The notes beneath the pieces are model-generated. The model saw nothing but the letters and a program-made list of their open reading frames with translations, ran no database searches and had not been told where the DNA came from. This document shows positions 42,201 to 54,842 of a DNA stretch of 64,000 bases, piece after piece. The position numbers and the translations under genes were made by a program. Within the stretch, counting starts at the first letter, position 1; each line of letters opens with the position of its first letter. The stretch comes from Trichostrongylus colubriformis (Eukaryota > Nematoda > Chromadorea > Rhabditida > Trichostrongylidae): positions 33,431,685 to 33,495,684 of the forward strand of contig OZ022257.1 of NCBI GenBank assembly GCA_963978905.1, in the 5' to 3' direction.

Positions 42201-45200
42201 ACATTTGGAAAGAAAAAATGTATTCACTGCAAATGAACGCTAAGGATGGAGTAAGGTGGTTAGAGGCGCATCTTGAATGGAAGTTGAGCTCGATGCGACG
42301 GAACAGTGCCGTGCGTGATCGTCTCATGTACTGCGTATCAAAGCCAAACGTCAAAGATCCGCATGACTGCAAATTATACGAGGTGGAGTGCCGTAAAGCA
42401 TCTCCATCGCCAGAAATAACAATTGGATCTTTTTTAAGGGTTTCGGCCATCTCATTTTTTTTCTCACTTGTTGGACTGCTTAGCACTCTTTTTTTTCGAG
42501 TTTCAAAGTAACTATTGCACACATTGCCTGTGATTTCAGTAAGCTAGGTAGTGTGCGGAGGGAGGATGCATTTCCTTACCTTAGCAAGGCTTGCTGACAG
42601 CTGACTGGGATTGTGGGATGCCGTGCTTAGTCGGGATTATGAGTCGAACTCGAGAATGAATAAAGTTCTTAAGAAGAGAAAATGCTGTGTTATCGCTCTT
42701 TCTTGTTTGTGTGTTGGTACCCAGAAGAAGTCTGTTTGATCGGCTCATTTTCTGAGTGATGCTGAGGAGTTTTGTGAAAAGTCTTGTAAAAGATTATTTC
42801 CGCAATGTGATTTCAGTAAACTCACTGCCTCTATCAATCAGATGAGCGACGAGACTTTCTCAGGAAATGTACTCGCTCAAAATACGCTTCACTCCCTCTC
42901 AGATGCATGCGGCCGTACTGTCAGTCTTATGAAAGATTTTCACGAACAATCATGTATGGGATTGTACAGCTTAATCAACACTTTCCTGAAGACGTAAGAT
43001 TAAGATCTTGTTCAATTTTGATCACACGTGAATCCAGGAGCGTTATACTGCTTTCGTCATTTCATTTCAGTGAACTTGTAAAGGTGCACGAAGCTCGTGT
43101 CCACTTCGATTCCATGTCTAATAGTATGGATGAAGCGTTGTCACGCAATGCTGCCTCCACAAAAGCTCGCCCGTCAGATGCTGTGGATGGCCGAAATGCT
43201 CTCACGGCTGTGGGTGTTCACAATTATCAACTTTGCGTAGTTCATTCTTCATGATATTTCCTTGCTCACATGTTGTAAAAGGATGTGCCTTCAGGTTGGA
43301 GCCTGTTTTGCTCACACAACAATGGATTACGTTGCACAGATCAATATTGCTCACGCACAGAGGGATCATCTTGTAGTAGAAGCGGTTAGTTGGCTGTTCA
43401 TTTGGTAACTGAAGCTCTGAATAAGGCGCTGCTTTAGCTGCTGATGATCGAAGTGCCTAACAGCATATTGAGCTAGCAGCTGGGCTAGCTCACACTGCTA
43501 CGCGCGTAACATCATGGGCTTCAATGAGTCGATCAAAACTGCCTTTTTTCTGCAAATTCATTCAGTATCCATTACCACATTATGTTTCGCCCATTTTGAG
43601 CGAGTTTTCTCTCATTTTAAGTGGGTTTGAGATAACTTGGACATTGGTCAGTTTCTGCCGCTATTATCGGGTCCCGAGGCTGCGCTGGAACCGAGTTATG
43701 AATTCTTGTTGCACGCTGTCCCACCGTAGGCGGAGATTTACTTGGTCCTAGTTTGTTCTTTACTTCTTGTACCATGCCCTACCCATTCCAATCTTGTCCC
43801 CACTTCCAGAGGTTGTCCTTCGTATAGTGCTCGAGCTCCGCCCAACACCTAAATTGCTTCGACCACTACTGGAACATCTCTTCCTTTCTTAGGTCCAGCT
43901 ACTTCCTACCACTTCTTCTTTTTTTCCCAGTCTCCAGATTTTTCTAGATATATATTGTAATTTTGCAGTGAGTGTCATCCGGCTAATAGCACTCTCCCAG
44001 TGTGGGCGGGTCTTTGCTCATTTCAAGCGTGTTCAAGATAGGTTGGACGTTGGTTAACTCTACCGATGTTTTCCTGGTCAAAGCTGCGCTGGAACCGAGT
44101 GATAGATTGTTGTACGGACCCCCACTCAGAGTGCGCTCCGCCCAACGCGTATATATGAAGACTCTTCCAAGTTTTGCCGGAAGGTGCACTCAGTCATGGG
44201 TCCGTCACTGTGGAAAGCCATCAAGAATTGTTTTCTCTGCTTCTTATGTGCAGAACGGTGGAGACGACACGCTGCCGCGCTTCCCTACCAATGAAATCTA
44301 TGCCTTGCTTGCATCTGAGAGATGTGTAATAAAGACGTGTATGGCGAGCACATGGTGGGCACTTGAATGATGGTCCGACACTGGTCGATATACATATGTT
44401 ACTTCGAGGAGTCATATTTTCTCTGGTGAGGCAATCAATACGCAATGGTCGCGCTGGACACGCTGCGTCAGTGAAGGGAGCCCACTGGTGATCGAATCAA
44501 GAGAAACGCAGGATTCCACTGGTATCTGCGTCCTGGACCATGTCTAATTCTGCCTTCCTTCTCGTGACATGTCCAGCATAAGCTTTGCCTGTGGAGGTGA
44601 CAGCCTGGTAAAGGGTTACTCGATATCAAGCGTCATAAGAATGAATGAGAAATGGATTTGCCTTAAACCTAATGAGAAGCAAGGAATAATGCAGATATCA
44701 ACTGTTAATAGTTGGAGAGAAGGGTTGTATTGTGCTGGGGAATTCTGCACCCAGCACAATACAAAAAAAATGCGTGCATTCTGCACGGATTCTCAAAATG
44801 CAAACTTTTTCCGAATTATATGGACTAGGAGAATACTCCTAGGATCTGTGCTTGTCTGTTTTTGTAAAGATAGTTTTTGATTGGCTTTGGAAGTCATTTT
44901 TTAGTTATGGTCGTTTATTCGCGAAACGTCTTCTTATTTCTCACGCGGGCACGCTATTTTTGACGAATGGACTGCTCACGACAACGGCGCTGTAGCCGAC
45001 TCTATCACAGCTCTTGCTGCCAAAAGCAAGTTGGTCCAACGAAAAATGCAAGATATACACTCATTAGTGCCAAAGGTAATGTGTTGTCGTCAGTCTGTCT
45101 CAGCTTTTTTATCGATGTTTTGTAATTATATTTTCGACGGTTCCAATAGCAATTTTTCACGGTGATTTATTTCTAAGGAAGGTATAGTAGGATGAAAAAA

Positions 45201-48200
45201 GCTAAGGAAAGTAGATGTCATGCCAGCCGCCATACTTTCCTCTTGAGCCGACACAACCTACTACTATTGAAGACCAGGATCGAATCGGTCTTCAGTAGTA
45301 GTAGGTCGTGTGGGGGTCACATTTCCTAGAAAAGATCTCAACGCAATGCCTGGAAACAAAAAAAAAAGAGTTGATAATTGCAGAAGATGAACTTTAGCCC
45401 GAACCATGCTCAAACTTGACAATAAATTATACTATTTTATACTAAAATTTTTATTACAATATCACCCTTAGAGTATGAACAAGTTCAACATACAACATTC
45501 AATTTATTATCTTTTAATACCTTAACTGCTTCAATGTAACATTTTGATTCAAACTAATTTTTTACATTTGTTGTGTTATTAATGTATTGTAAATTCACCA
45601 ATTAACACTAAAATTTTAACAAAAAAAAACTTGACCGTAAAAGGTAAATTTATAAAATCAAAAGCTTACGATTGCCTTGGAAGCGCCTTTTTGATGGAAG
45701 TTCATTACTTTTCATTTTTCACTCCTATGAAGACTTGAAAATGCCTTTTGAACCCAATGGTTTCATATGCATGACTTTCAAAAAAAGATCAATCGATAGT
45801 GACCAAATTACGCGCTTATATTTAGTTCATCCATTCATGCAATAGGAAGATAGCATAGCGAGCGGCTTTTGGTTAGTGTAGTTTTGTAGGCTGCGGTCTT
45901 CAGAGTTTTGTAGGCACACCTTACTCTGGAAAAGAGAGTGCAGTTCCTCAGGTTCCAGAAAATTGCAATTGCATCCCTGTTCATTGTCCTTGATAATAGC
46001 TCGGAAGGGGGCTCCCGTATCGCTTTGTGAGCGTTTCCAACGCTCTGCTCGACGCGAAGATTAAAGTCATTGGTTTCCAATTATCGCGAAATTCGTCACT
46101 TAATTTCGCTTCAACGAAAATCGATTTTTCCTATGTGATACTGCGACATTAACTTTTTTCGTTTTGTCACAGTGTCACATCACTTTGGATTGTATTGTTT
46201 ATAGGGGCAAGTCGAAGAGCTGAGTCAGCATCAAAGGCTTAGTTCATCGAATGCTTTGCGGCGGTCGGGTTACGACCGATTCGCAATGTATTGATTGTTC
46301 ACTCTACTCATGATAATCCTCGCCATCGATTCCTGCTGTCACTGACGGGTCATTCTCTACTATTCAAAAACTGCTAAACACCAGCAATGGAACGCAAACG
46401 CACCGTGGAGATGTTGGGCAAACTCAACCTGACAGCCCGTTCCACTTTTTACTGCTTCGAAGGAATTCCCGACCCACCTGCTATCAAAGTCTACGAACGC
46501 ATTACTCCTCCTACTGCTGCGAATTCTCTAGCGCCTATGAGCAAAAAGCTGTCCAATGTATCGACAGCATCGAAAAAAAGCACGATGTCCATGGTCGGCG
46601 GCTTCAGCTATTTGTCAGGCGGTAGTCCAGACCCTCACCGTCCTCGTTCAAAATCGATGTCAAACGAGCACAGTCAAATGGAGCGGTCGAAATCGTGGAA
46701 GGATATCCTCAACGCTGATAAACCGAAAAGGAAACCTAAGTTGAGGCGTCGCCCAGGTGTGAAGTTTGTGACCCGAAAGAAGGAATCTGCACAGTTTTAT
46801 ACCACTCCTGAAACAACTATACCTATACATCTGCCAGAAAGTGTAAGTGATAGTTGCAGAGTTCGCTCTTGCACTTTCCCAAAAAGGCTCTTTTCACTCA
46901 AAACCACTTTGTTTGATAGAAACCGCAATACCACTAGGAACTATGAAAAGCGATTGTTCGTGAAAAACCACGCGCTCGTACATGAACAATTTAGTACTGG
47001 CTCGCTTCGTTTAACATTTTAGCTGTGTGATACGCTGCTCTTACCATATATATGATTGTTGTGAAACTTGCTTATAAAACAACCACTATCAAGTATTTTT
47101 TCGGTTGCTGAGTATATGCTTACATATTTGTTCAGGAGATGTTTCAACACTTCTCTGGAATGCCTCCTGATCCGGACGTTATGATGGAAGGCTATCTGTA
47201 CAAACGATCATCGAATGCCTTCAAAACGTGGAATCGTCGGTGGTTCCAAATAAAAGATAACAAGCTGGTAGGGAGCTGGAATTCTTGTATACCCTTTTGT
47301 CGAGCTTTTTCCTCTATTTTTGGATTATCCGTTAGTTCTATCTTTTGTATCAGTGGTATGAGAAGGCCTTTTAGCCCATTCTTCCCAGGAGTATAGGCAG
47401 CTTTTTTGATTTTAATTTTTGTGATCTTGTAAACTTAAGTGCTGACTTTGTCCTCTGACTTTTCTTAGCTATACTCTCATCGCACCGCAGAATCAGAGGA
47501 GCCTACAGTAATGGAAGAAAACCTGATGTTGTGTCTTGTTCGCCCTGCTCCGCCTTCAGTTGACCGTGTCGGCTGTTTCGAGCTAGTGACACCCACACGG
47601 TACTTACAGTTGCACACTGCTTTTTGGACTGATGCGTTATCCAGGCCGATTTTTTTTACTCTTAGTATAATTCAGGAGCCACCTCTTACAAGCTGATTCC
47701 GAGGCTTTGTGCAATGACTGGATGCGTGCTCTGCAAAGAACAATTTTGGCCTTACACGAGAGCGATGACGTAATAACTTACTTATCAATGAGGTAAAATT
47801 TCACATATACGTTTCCTTCGATTGCAAGTGTTTTTTAAGGCAGCTCGCCCAAGTTCATCAAGCAAGTCGGATAGTCGCAGTGTCGCGGCCCCGATTAGCG
47901 GTGTTTCGAATAATTCTACTCCAACTGTGTCAGACGCTGCCACAACATTCGAGCAAATACGGCGGGTACCGGGCAACGAACGGTGCGCTGATTGTGGATC
48001 GGAGCAACCAAAATGGGTCAGCATCAACCTAGGGGTGAGTCTGTCGGTAAACTCGTGTCAGAGTGTTTCAATGTGCAAGTATTTATCAATAAGCTTCCAT
48101 TGTACTTTATTGCTGTTGTCCCAATATATGATGTGAAGGAGTCGGCTTCCATTCCAGGTTGTGCTATGTATCGAATGCTCTGGTGTTCACCGGAGTTTCG

Positions 48201-51200
48201 GTGTCCAGACTTCAAAAGTTCGGTCATTAACGATGGATTCGATTGATCCCGAATTGAGAGATGTCCTTCTTTGTCTTGGAAACTCACAAGTGAGTCTAGG
48301 AATGTAGATTACATTGCCTCGCTCTGTTATTTTCCTTTCTAGGTGAATGCAATATTTTTGGCCCATCTTCCCGAAAAAGATGTCGTTCCACCACCTGCTA
48401 CGGATAACTCAAGTCGACAGGTTCGAGAATTATTCCAACGTAAAGATCAATGAGCAGAGTTCAGTGAAAAAGCTTCCTCATTTCTTTAATATCCATAACC
48501 TTGCCACGTTCCCTTCTGAGATGATGTAGTGCCTCCATACAATCTGAAAGTGGTACTTATGCGACTTTTTGAGATTTTCTTTCTTTTTTCGCAACAATCT
48601 GATCGCTCATTTGACACATGAGTTGTAAAAGAGTGATCCTGTCGATGACTTCATTTGGTCGTTTGTGTTTCACATAAGCTACATACATAAGCAAATTTTT
48701 TCAACACTCTTCTTTGAAGCCTTTTCATATAAAATATCCACCTCCTATCTGCCTGTCCACTCGCCCGCTGGTTTGCAATCCTAACGACCAGCTAGGTTAA
48801 GGGAAAGTAACACCATGCACCCGATCGTGTTCGGTCGATTTACGATTTTATTCAATTATCGTCCATTTGGTCATCTAAAACATAGAATATACTGAGTGAA
48901 TGCGGTCCCGGGCTAAGCCAAGGTGACCGTGCGTCCGGCACCGTTAATGCTGTTATCTGATTATATCTCTCAGGCCCACTTACAGTATATCCTTGAGGTG
49001 CTATTTTCGGTATTTTGTGCGATAAGTGTGAAGTAATGACTAGCAGGAAATGTGATCGTAAAGCTCAGAGGAATCCATGATTTGTTTTTACATCGCCAAG
49101 CACATGTTCAGCAAAATGATATTCGGCAGATGTGTTGCTTTTTTCCCAATTTCTGCTTATGACTGCGCAGGATATTCACATGCTCTGTGAACTGCGTAAT
49201 GCATTGTACTCTTTTGGTTTCACCTCCCGATATACAAGGCAAATTGTGGCAAGCTGCCAGTAATTGTACCTGCACCACTGATAACGGTTTCTTTCGCCCC
49301 TTGTAATAGCAGGTAGTCATTCTAATGTCGTGCAATGGCACTGGAGAATGCAATAAAATTGTTCTGTTGGACAAAGGGGAAACGCCGACCTTGCTAGAGC
49401 TTAATACCTAAGCTGACATGCCATTTTCATCTGAATATTTCCAATTGCAAAGTTAATCTGAGGAGGCACCTTTATTCAGTAGACTTTCATTCCCATTTTG
49501 AAACCGAATTTTGTTTTGTTGACGATCAATTTGGTTCAGATACGTGAAGCATGGATCAAAGCGAAGTATGTTGAGCGGCGGTTCGCTGTCCCTTCCAGTG
49601 ATCGAGCTCGAAGCAATGCTATGGTACGCAAGGAACATCTTTCCAGACATCGCATGAGTATGTCCAGTGTTTCGGGAAGTGGAGGTACTTTTTACTTACA
49701 CGGAGTCTCGTTTTTTATTGCTTACTATTTCAGTCAAAAGCTCAATTCATTTCAGTCCAACGATCTGCCTCATATGTTAATTTCATGGTCTCTGATAGTC
49801 TTCACGATGGTGAATTAAAGGCACTAGCTAATGGTTGGTGGCATGTGTTTCTGTAATGCACTTTTGCCTCGTTTTGATCTGTTGGATCTTTTTGTGAGCT
49901 TTGAAATTGTGATGTCATCCTGTCCATTTCAGGTGTTCGGTTGAAAAGATTATCGTCATGTGGCTCCGACCCCAGTTTAGCCAAATGCGACTTGAGTGGT
50001 TGGTCACTGACTTGTTTAATTGTGGATACCAACATTCTGCTTTGTATAATTTGCTTCGTATGTCTGTGGGTGTGGGTGTCGGTCTATCTGTCACGAAATT
50101 CATACACGAAAATTCGCAGGAAAGCCTGGATAGAAGGGTGGTAAGGGGATCGTAAGGACTGCCGACCCAAAGTGATAGCAGCTGATGAGGGCTGATGAGA
50201 TGTAGCTGCACTGCCACACCTTATTAGTTATCTGTTTAGTTTTTCTTGAGTGAATACTATGCTGATATCTTGATGTCGTTCAATTTTAGTAGAATCCACT
50301 GACTGGGATATCATAAGTGAGTCCGCTCGCTGCGGTGATGTGCTCGGCTTGCTTCGGTCCCTCGCCGGTGGTGCTGATATCAATTCTGCTCGCAGTGGTA
50401 CGACTGCGTTACACATTGCTACGAAAAATGTAAGCATCACAACTTTTCTCTTAAAATCACTATTCTGGACCTGAATATTGGGATTATTGGCTTTGTAGAG
50501 CAAGCCCCATCTTTTTTCAGGGTCAGACGGCTGCCGTTGAGTTTTTGTTGTTGAATGGAGCGAAAATCAACGTCCTCGATGATAAGTTGAATACCCCTCT
50601 TCACCTGGCTGCTGCAAAGGGGAATACTCTGTATGTATTCGGCTTTTGATTCTTTAATTAATGATTAACACTCGAATGTTAAAAATTAGCACGGTATACA
50701 GGGTATCCCGAAATTATGGGCGCCTGAACTCGTGTTTCTTCGTATTCCTCTATACAATAGTATCACTCCTTTTTCTATCATTTGCTGCTCAGCGGGTGGA
50801 CAGGATCTTCTCCTACCGAGGTGCATGCTTGTCAGGGTGAAACTCATGGCATTTTCGAGATTTCAGAGGTTTTTCGAATGCACTTTGCGGTCATTTGCTC
50901 CAACGTTGACACGCACCCCACCGTACTTTTGTTCAAGCAAAAAATTTTCCCATCCTGAACCGTTAAGGGAAACCCACTGTGGCCAACAACGTCTGGTAGG
51001 GTATACCATGCCGATGGAGTGTTTGGGTACCAGCAAGCAAGGCTCAGTAATGATTTAGGGTCCAATAATGACACACTGTTGGTTTCCGTCGATTTCGGCG
51101 AGCTTGTGGGAATGTGAGCATGAAGAGCTGCTACACACAATGAAGCATTGGCCTCACTAGTACTCCGCAAAAATACTTGGTAGCGGCATGGCGCTCAAGT

Positions 51201-52526
51201 TTATTGAATGAAATTGATACAAAAGCGCTGCCAACCCGATTTGTTCGAATTCATCACTTTTTGAAACTTCCGTCAAATCTCCAAAAAGATGATTCCATGG
51301 ATCTCATGCCGGGGTCCTCAACCAAGAGCGAGGTCTGACGAGTCAGCCATTCTAATATGGGGTCACACAAGGTAACACTGAGAAAGATTTGGGAAGAAGT
51401 GTATGGAAAAACTTGCGTGTCATGTGTGGTTGAGTGATAGAGAGACTTTGAGCTTGTATCCTTGTCGGGGCAGAGAAACTTATGATATGACTGCTGTGTC
51501 TTGTTATGTAAGATGTGAGTAAAGTTGTGATTGGTTTGATTTTTCATTCACTTTATTGACGCCAACAAAATATTGCAATGCATTGGCGCCTATAATTTGG
51601 AGACACCCTGTATTTGTTTTTGCATTCAAGAAGCTTGCTAATTTCCATAGAAGAAACATGCTCTGTTGTCTGATTTCTCGAAGGGAGTAATTCATGCTCA
51701 ACCATCTATCGGTGGTTTGACTGTTTTCTTTCAGCTGAAAAGAAATCCGCTTCATATCCGGGATTTCACTTTCACTTTGCTTCTAACTTTCAGTAGAACA
51801 CAAGTGTAATGTCACAAAATGTGGAACCGTCGAGTTGAGGGAAGTTTTTATGAAACAATGGTTTCGCAATTGTGAAGTTGAAGAACTGAAGGGCTTGAAG
51901 ATTGTGCTATAAGGTGTCCATTATCCATAATTAACCTCTTGAGAGCAGCGTGCTGCCTACATTTGTAACTCCCCTCCCCTCCTCACTGTACATTATCGTG
52001 TGTATTACAAAACTAAGACTTAAAATTGATCAGGCCTACACTTTGAAATGAAGTATCTCGAAGCTCCTAGAAAACACAAGGAAATTTGTGCAAAAATTTC
52101 CCTTTGCTCATCCTCTTGTATGATTCACGCAGGTGTTCTTCGTATTTGTTATTGATTCGTTCAGGCAAGTATGCCAACTTCTCAAGCGAGGGGCTGACAA
52201 ATCGCTCAAAAATGCCGATGGAGTGACACCTTTGGAGATAGCAATAGAAGGCAAACATGCGGATATTGTCACATTGTAGGTTTTCATACGTCTCATATAG
52301 TGCAGTGCTTGTGCAGCCGCTCCTTTTTGTTCGTTAGTACGAGCATTGAAATAATTAGTGCCAGCCCTTATTTTTGGTTCTTTATGGATAAATTTTAAGG
52401 TTTCGCGTGCACACCATGCGAGAAGAATTCAACGAAGAGTTCAACAACCCCATGGATGACACAGTTGACAGTGTGATTTCTGATATTACTCGTAAAGCTG
52501 CTGTGAGCAAAAGCTCTTCTGGTTGA
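39273..52526 (+). CDS. cnt-1: ACAP-type ArfGAP (BAR, PH, ArfGAP, ankyrin)
   Basis: It stimulates GTP hydrolysis by Arf GTPases at phosphoinositide-containing membranes (endocytic recycling). Exons: 39273-39350, 41415-41489, 41552-41610, 42817-42993, 43071-43209, 43295-43384, 44905-45075, 47136-47267, 47469-47599, 47676-47769, 47840-48034, 48158-48289, 48343-48420, 49540-49684, 49756-49809 (or to 49833), 50290-50429, 50521-50630, 52165-52275, 52400-52526. Phases agree throughout: 745 aa (753 with the longer exon 15). Residues 27-263 form the BAR domain (starts DSPRFRAAL), about 278-380 the PH domain (MEGYLYKRSSNAFKTWNRRW), 431-520 the ArfGAP. Its zinc ligands are C431/C434/C451/C454 (CX2CX16CX2C) and the arginine finger is R459 in GVHRSFG. 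About 585-703 are ankyrin repeats (GTTALHIA, NTPLHLAAAKGN). The C-terminus aligns with human ACAP2. Two donors are atypical (GTTGGA, GTTCGA). It appears intact despite four or more intronic transposon insertions. Confidence 0.93.
39860..40530 (+). pseudogene. broken mariner transposase
   Basis: Fragments in several frames: an N-terminal piece ending DMDDKPRSG (typical of mariner DLEDKPRSGRP), then FHEVLVQGETLTAAVYTRR, VILLHDDALSHVAKTT (catalytic HHDNARPH region, Asn and Arg changed) and VLPHPLYSLDIAPSDYHLS, ending with a stop at 40528-40530. About 100 residues between DKPRSG and the second piece are missing. There are an in-frame stop, frame changes and a palindromic insertion. It cannot encode an active enzyme. 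Confidence 0.75.
40232..40317. mobile_element. perfect 86-bp palindromic MITE inside mariner relic
   Basis: Two 42-bp arms are exactly complementary, separated only by the dinucleotide CA. The ends are GGCCGCGGTCATACTCTGCG and its mirror, flanked by TTA (40229-40231, 40318-40320). Removing it rejoins the transposase frame between AKTTQAKL and LQELDWDVLPH, so insertion followed the mariner. It is the smallest member of the snapback family (also 23250, 55857). Confidence 0.9.
40652..41328. mobile_element. fold-back mariner derivative, sister of 33889-34555
   Basis: The ends TCGGGTAGTC and GACTACCCAA have TA on both sides (40650-40651, 41329-41330). The interior palindrome is centred near 40985 on 'ctcgccaaaaaattctcgag'. 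Both arms carry pieces of mariner transposase 3' sequence (SPDLAPSDYHLF on the minus strand). It lies in ArfGAP intron 1, ending 86 bp before exon 2. Confidence 0.8.
42082..42522 (-). other. unrecognised intronic open frame, possible transposase relic
   Basis: 146 codons on the minus strand inside ArfGAP intron 3. The N-terminal part is basic and the motif KKDPIVISGDG loosely recalls the first catalytic Asp region of some nematode DDE transposases. No second motif, terminal repeats or splice context was found. It may be chance. Confidence 0.25.
43540..44200. repeat. 'ccgcccac' dispersed repeat in ArfGAP intron 6
   Basis: Two internal units share 'ctgcgctggaaccgag' and 'ttgttg[c/t]ac', and the block 'tgcagtgagtgtcatcc', 'gcgtgttcaagatag' matches 17140-17400. 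Non-coding. Confidence 0.6.
44725..44764. other. perfect 15-bp hairpin in ArfGAP intron 6
   Basis: TTGTATTGTGCTGGG and CCCAGCACAATACAA flank a 10-nt loop. It is too short for a MITE; the role is unknown. Confidence 0.6.
45251..45311. other. 61-nt imperfect hairpin in ArfGAP intron 7
   Basis: Arms of 25 nt (ACACAACCTACTACTATTGA leading to AGACC, against its mirror) pair with two mismatches around an 11-nt loop. The size and mismatch pattern are compatible with a miRNA precursor, but flanking stem support is weak and a small repeat is equally possible. Confidence 0.45.
46387..46842 (+). CDS. cnt-1: alternative first exon of the ArfGAP (BAR-less isoform)
   Basis: An ATG-started frame of 152 codons ends at a consensus donor (GTAAGT at 46843) in phase 0, which joins in frame to the PH-domain exon at 47136. 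The peptide is Ser-, Lys- and Arg-rich (for example KPKRKPKLRRRPG) with no known domain. A possible acceptor (CACCAG|CA) lies 2 nt before the ATG. If spliced from the preceding BAR exon (phase 0) the frame would hit a TGA after 15 codons, so it suits only a separate transcript start. The predicted isoform is about 634 aa: this N-terminus plus PH, ArfGAP and ankyrin repeats. This is inference from phase and composition. Confidence 0.6.
50699..51610. mobile_element. Tc1/mariner-like element, non-autonomous, copy 2
   Basis: It lies in the ArfGAP intron between two ankyrin exons (50630 and 52165). The ends CAGGGTATCCCGAAATTAT and the mirror of CAGGGTGTCTCCAAATTAT have TA on both sides (50697-50698, 51611-51612). 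Aligns along its length with 21063-22000 but lacks that copy's inverted 21-bp duplication. Confidence 0.75.
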
Positions 52527-54842
52527 CTGGTGAATCAAGGGTGGTAGAGTGCGTCATCCCCAGAATAGCTCTTTTGTGAATAATACATTTTAGAAGAGTT
52601 TACTGTTCCCAAATTCGGCACCCTTTTTCCCTTTTCTTTACCTTGTTGAATCGCCGTTGTGGTGCTTTTATGGAGATTATTGCATTTTACTATTTCATAA
52701 TTCCTGTTTGGGTTGTCTTGCTTTTTTTCGGAACACTTCTATCCACTTCTCGGCTGGTACCCTTTTCATTCTGTCATCACATTTCTCGGTTACGCGATTT
52801 CGCAGTATCGCGAATCCGCGATATTTTGCATTCGTACTCTGCGGTGCTTACTAGCGGCAGTTGTTGCGACGCGTCCCTCTCACAACTGTAATTTAATCCC
52901 TCTTTTCATTTTTTTCGATTATCTCAAACCACAGCGATGAGAATATAATAGCAAAAGATTTCCGAATAATTTATAGATTCATAATCATTTTACGGAGGAC
53001 AAAACTGGTACATCATTAGATAAAACCCCATCGGTGAAAAGTTAAATGGAGCGCGTCGCATCAGCCGGCGGCTGCGCCGCAGAGTATGTAAGCAACCCTA
53101 GAAGCGCATGGTCCAAGATTGCATAGTAGAGAAGCTGCCATCGCCTTATTCGAAACCTGCATATTACAAAATGTGGCCCCGTAATTCTTCTTATCCTTAA
53201 ATCATTATGGTTTCAGTAACAACGCTGTCAGTATGAGTAGTACATTTGGAACCGAATGTAATAATTTTTGAAGTTATTTTGATCATATTTACAATGATAG
53301 TCTGTGTTATCTTCACTTGGGGGGGGGTCTATCGCTCTCCAGACCTTATCTCTCTGGTGTGACTAGGAATATGGTCGATTCTGAGAGATCATCTCGAAGT
53401 GTTGATTGTGCCAGCTGCATCATGACTTATACTGTTTGTTGGGTGATTTCATCGTCAATTGAACATCGACCACTGCATGGTGTATTTGCCAATCACTATC
53501 ACATATTACCCTTGACTGTTTGCTCAGAATCGCCTGTATGCTCTCGTAACGTACAGTAATTATGCGGGCTATTTGCTTAGTAATCTTGCCTTCTGTTGTA
53601 TTCTGATGATTCCTGTGATACATTACGGTATTTCTGTCATACTGCTAATCTCTACAATGATGAGTGCATAATATTTCTAGGGAAGATTCTCAATCCTCTC
53701 GAATATGAATGTACATAGCGCAAAAGAGTAAAGCATTGTTCTGCCTGAATTTTTGATGAAGTTGTAGAACTCAGATGCTCTTTTTGGAATTCCAGCTCAT
53801 AGTGATTCAGCATGGAGGTATGTTGGCATGATCGTAGAACAGCTCGTGACTCATTAGCGTCATGTTATAATAGCGGTGACGATGCCGTCCGCCTCCGATA
53901 TTAATAGCAGTCCATAGCGTTGACGACTTTGTTTATCATTGACCATGCGTCCTAGCAGCACTTGCCATCCAATTTTTGAAGTTGGTATTTAATTATTGAT
54001 TAAATTGAGATATCAAATTAATACTGGTGTCTGGGCTGATTTCGATTTTAAAGACAATATCACCACGGGTGATTCAGCTATTAGTTCTTTACATAATGAA
54101 ATTCGAACAGGAATGGTGGCTTTTTGCAAACTTCATTTTTTGTGGTATGTTGCCATTTATGATTGATCTACCCATACTACCACAAATTCTGCTCTAATTA
54201 GCATTCGTCATGTTAATTAGCGCAGAATTAGTGGTATAAGGGTAACCACTTGAGCTATCGCGCAGCACTGGGCGAGCCACGGTAGAACAATGTAATGTGA
54301 AATGGCAGATTCCTATCGACCGATATCGTCAGCCCATATTCAATGCATAATTTCACTCTGTGATAAGCGCAGTACTAAGCGCTAGCTCAACGATATCTCT
54401 GGAAGCACCTATCACTATGCGGGATTCTTCATAGTTCAGCAGTCTGAATAATGTTACTGATATCGGGTTGCCAACCATATCACTTGGTGAGTATTTGGCG
54501 CTTGAGTTTCTTCGCGATTGATAATTCATGTATTACCAAGTGGTGAACTGATATCGATTAGAAACAACTCTGTTAACCACCGACATTTGACGCTTCGGCT
54601 GTAGTGGTCATTACTTAGGGATTTAGACAGTTTAGCGCTATTGATAGTACATCGTTTGCATAGTAACATGCTCATCACTTACTGAACGCACCACCACCTG
54701 GAATTTCAGATGGCCTAGCGATCGATACGACTTGTTGTTCTTGGTACCCCATTAAAAAAACGTCCACTCTATCATAAATCTAGATAGCATCTGGATCATT
54801 CATGGGAACTTTAGTATCAAAAGACAGTCGCCATCATTTGAA
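52527..54842. other. intergenic, 3' of the ArfGAP
   Basis: There is no canonical AATAAA close to the stop; AATAAT occurs at 52579. A hairpin-like pair ('taccacaaattctgc' and 'gcagaattagtggta') lies at 54177-54238. No gene is supported. Confidence 0.4.

Noticed and set aside
46385..46842. Exon 46387-46842 as an internal exon of the BAR-containing transcript
   Set aside because: Spliced from 45075 (phase 0) it would read CAA TGG... and reach TGA after 15 codons, while skipping it joins BAR to PH in frame.
46387..47022. Treating the 211-codon frame as one uninterrupted gene
   Set aside because: A consensus donor at 46843 joins in phase to the PH exon. The sequence after it loses composition bias and looks like intron read-through.
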